Shown piece by piece: positions 31,649 to 48,423 of a DNA stretch of 48,423 nucleotides (position 1 is its first letter; each line of letters begins with the position of its first letter). Origin of the DNA: Calvatia gigantea (Eukaryota > Basidiomycota > Agaricomycetes > Agaricales > Lycoperdaceae); the NCBI GenBank assembly GCA_025093985.1, contig JACAAK010000030.1, positions 1-48,423 of the forward strand, given 5' to 3'. The notes under the pieces are model-generated. The model saw nothing but the letters and a program-made list of their open reading frames with translations, was not told the origin of the DNA and did no database searches. The position numbers and the translations under genes are program-made.

Positions 31649-32171
31649 TAAAAATTTTACTTGTAGCGTACGCTATTAAAAGACAAAGCTAGCATACTAT
31701 ACTTGATAAAGGAAAGTCTACTAACTAAAAGTCTACCTAACGTATTGATAAAGTCAAGTCTGACTTTAGTAGGATTTTAATTATAAATACCCCCTTACTG
31801 CTAAAGCAGGTAGCGGCCTATCACCCTAAAGCAGCTGCAGCTAGTCAGCAGGCCTAAAAATTTATAAATATAATTTAATGTTATAAAAGAGTATAATAGT
31901 GTTGCTGTAGCGGCATAAAGCTGCCTTTTGGCTGCCGCGGATGCTAGAAATAATAGCTACCTTTTAAATAATTGATTTCTAGCTTAGTTAGAATTAATTG
32001 AGGTATTACAATGAGTAAAATAACACATAAACAGTAGAGTATTTTTGTTTTAATAAAAGGTACAAGCTGTAGCAGTAGACTAGCTAACGCTACAAAACTA
32101 AAACTTAGTCTAATATAAAACTGCCAACCGATTCTCCCTTAAGACGACTATTAGCCCTATAGCAAAATACA
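31649..32171. repeat. atp8-cox1 spacer with short palindromes
   Basis: No gene or tRNA seen. The 12-base palindrome TAGCGTACGCTA lies at 31,664-31,675, just after the atp8 stop. Several TAGC/GCTA-rich hairpins follow, including TAAAGCAGGTAGCGGCC near 31,802 and TGCCTTTTGGCTGCCGCGG near 31,922. Any cox1 promoter or leader would be here, but I cannot identify one. Confidence 0.6.
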
Positions 32172-46621
<14,450 letters not shown>

Positions 46622-47073
46622 TTTAAGATTAAATTTTGTTTGAATAGAAGCGGCCGTAGCTTACGCTAGCTTTGGCTGCTACCCCCCTTCTTAACGTATT
46701 TTACTATAATAATTTATTAAATTATTTGCCAGTTAAAGTAGAATAGCTAACGTTATAGACTAGCTGTAGCAGATACTAGCTAAAGCTAGTCTAGATTAGG
46801 CTTAAACACAGCCTTGTTAAAGCTAGGCTGCTGCTACTACAAATTTAAGTATAATAATGAATTTAACCTATTTTAATATATAAATTAACAAAGTCTCTCC
46901 TTATTGTACTAGTTAAAAAATTGCAGCTAGGCTGCTACTATTTTAAAGTTAAGCTATAAATAAGGACTGATATTAGGAGTAGCTTTGCTAGTACAGAGTT
47001 GCCAATGGCAAGACTGCATTAAGCTAAAACAAGATTGTCAAAATAAAGATAATCAATTAAAAATTTTCATAAA
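46622..47073. repeat. cox1-nad4 spacer with short palindromes
   Basis: No gene seen. AT-rich with several TAGC/GCTA hairpins, for example GCGGCCGTAGCTTACGCTAGC near 46,650, ACTAGCTAAAGCTAGT near 46,776 and AGTTGCCAATGGCAAGACT near 46,995. Confidence 0.6.
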
Positions 47074-47403
47074 ATGATAACTTTATTACTATTAATTCCT
47101 ATAATAGGAAGTTTAATAATTCTACCTATGTCAAATACTATAGAGAGTCAAAATCAAATGAAAAAAATAGCTTTGACAACGTCTCTAATTAATTTCTTTA
47201 TTTCATTATTTATTTGGTATCAATTTGATTCTAGTCAAACACAATATCAATTTGTATCAGAATTTAATCAATTAAATTTTTGTTATTTAAATTTTGGTAT
47301 AGATGGAATATCTTTATATTTTGTATTATTAACTACATTTGTAACACCTGTAGCATTATTATCTAACTATACAAATATAACTAAAAATTTAAAATTCTTT
47401 TAA
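47074..47403 (+). CDS. nad4: NADH dehydrogenase subunit 4, N-terminal part, interrupted
   Basis: The first 109 codons of complex I subunit ND4, a proton-pumping membrane protein. It starts MITLLLLIPIIGSLIILPM and includes the conserved LNFGIDGISLYFVLLTTFVTP; two to three membrane helices are visible. The frame stops after KNLKFF, at a T-run (TTCTTTTAATT). One more T would keep it open for several residues, so a homopolymer error is likely. Twenty-odd bases later the sequence switches to a copy of cox1, so the rest of nad4 is missing because of a chimeric join, not gene decay. Confidence 0.88.
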   Translation: MITLLLLIPIIGSLIILPMSNTIESQNQMKKIALTTSLINFFISLFIWYQFDSSQTQYQFVSEFNQLNFCYLNFGIDGISLYFVLLTTFVTPVALLSNYTNITKNLKFF

Positions 47404-47427
47404 TTTTATTTTATTTTAGTTAAAAAA

Positions 47428-48423
47428 TTTAGTTTACACTTAGCAGGGATATCTTCTCTATTAGGTGCTATAAACTTCATTAGTACAACATTAAATATGA
47501 GAACAAACGGAATGTCATTACATAAATTACCTTTATTCGTATGGGCTATATTTGTAACAGCTATATTATTGTTATTATCATTACCTGTATTAGCAGGTGC
47601 AATAACTATGCTACTTACAGATAGAAACTTTAATACTAGCTTCTACGACCCTGCAGGAGGAGGAGATCCAATCTTATATCAACACTTGTTCTTAACACCA
47701 ATTATTGCTTCCATGTCTTGCAAATTCTTAACCAACAAAAAACAATTTAATACTTTATCTTCAAATACAAATAATACATATGCTTCCGCTACTCCAGATG
47801 CGAGACCTTTAGGTTTGCTTCCGCAAGAAACATTTGATTTTACTTTGTTTACTGAAAATTATTACAAATATTTTGACTGCTACCAACCCAAAGGAAGCAG
47901 CTGCTCATCAAAGAGAACATTTCCAGAAAATGATTTCCTTACTTGGTTAATTGGGTTTTCTGAAGGAGATGGTTCATTTGTTATTAATCAAAGAAAAGAA
48001 TTATCATTTATTATTACTCAATCTACTGAGGATGAAAATATTCTTCATTTAATCCAAGATAAATTAGGATTTGGAAGAGTTATTAAACAAGGTAAACGAA
48101 CTTCAAGGTATATTGTTTCAGATAAGAAAGGACTAGAGTTAATTAATTCTTTATTTAATGGAAACATTATTCTACCAAGTAAACAACAAAGTTTTAATGA
48201 ATTTATTAATGTATATAACAAAAAAGCTATTAAAGGTAAAATTTTATTAAATTCTATTAAACCTATTAAATCTAATATTTTACCTAGTTTATCTAATAGT
48301 TGGTTAACTGGATTTACTGATGCTGAAGGTTGTTTTACTGTTTCATTTTTATCTAATTCAAATGCTTTCAGATTAAGATATTTAGTTTCTAAAAAGGGAG
48401 ATATTAATGTACCTGTTTTAAGT
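47428..48423 (+). pseudogene. cox1: Second partial copy of cox1 exon 4 and intron 4 ORF
   Basis: From TTTAGTTTACACTTAGC onward the sequence repeats 37,904-38,899 at a constant offset of 9,524, with no difference noticed. It contains the last part of cox1 exon 4 and about two thirds of the intron 4 LAGLIDADG gene, running off the window. It follows directly on truncated nad4. Confidence 0.92.

Overview
The window is part of a fungal mitochondrial genome, most likely from a basidiomycete and possibly an agaricomycete. The evidence is AT-rich DNA, an intron-packed cox1, a free-standing rps3, atp8, a tRNA cluster beside the large-subunit rRNA gene, trnW with a CCA anticodon, and a cox1 C-terminus of basidiomycete style. 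Taxon assignment is from remembered protein style only. The inferred native order, all on one strand, is rnl(3' end) - trnP - trnN - trnT - trnQ - trnW - trnD - trnR - rps3 - trnC - trnL - trnG - atp8 - cox1 - nad4.

The window is not a simple linear map. It is a nested palindrome. Positions 1 to about 18,988 (genes on minus) and about 27,287 to 46,305 (genes on plus) are the same 19-kb segment in opposite orientations; corresponding positions sum to about 46,305. The 8.3 kb between the arms holds four pieces. The first is the only good copy of the rnl 3' region with two group I introns (19,030-21,620, minus). The second is a 0.77-kb stretch of homopolymer babble. The third is a decayed inverted copy of rnl (22,390-24,300, plus). 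The fourth is two further partial copies of the tRNA cluster (about 24,410-25,574 plus; 25,574-27,287 minus). After nad4 exon 1 the last 1 kb (47,428-48,423) repeats cox1 exon 4 and intron 4. The decay on one side of the centre and the babble at the axis look like fold-back long reads assembled into a chimera, so the copies should not be read as gene dosage.

Right arm: cox1 (32,172-46,621) can be assembled from ten exons into 1,587 nt, 529 codons including the stop, with every junction in frame. Intron 1 is group II and encodes a reverse transcriptase whose HNH domain has been pushed out of frame. Introns 2-9 are group I. Introns 2, 8 and 9 encode GIY-YIG endonucleases, and introns 3-7 encode two-motif LAGLIDADG endonucleases. 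Most of these ORFs continue in frame from the upstream exon. In rnl, introns at the E. coli-equivalent sites 2500 and 2584 carry LAGLIDADG_2-type ORFs; the one at 2584 is frameshifted in the better copy.

The most distinctive biology is a set of very short palindromic elements (cores TAGGCAAAGCCTA, TAGCGTACGCTA, GTAGCATTCGCTACGCTA and relatives). They are scattered through spacers, introns, endonuclease ORFs, rps3 and rnl. One 14-base copy lies exactly where the group II intron protein changes frame.
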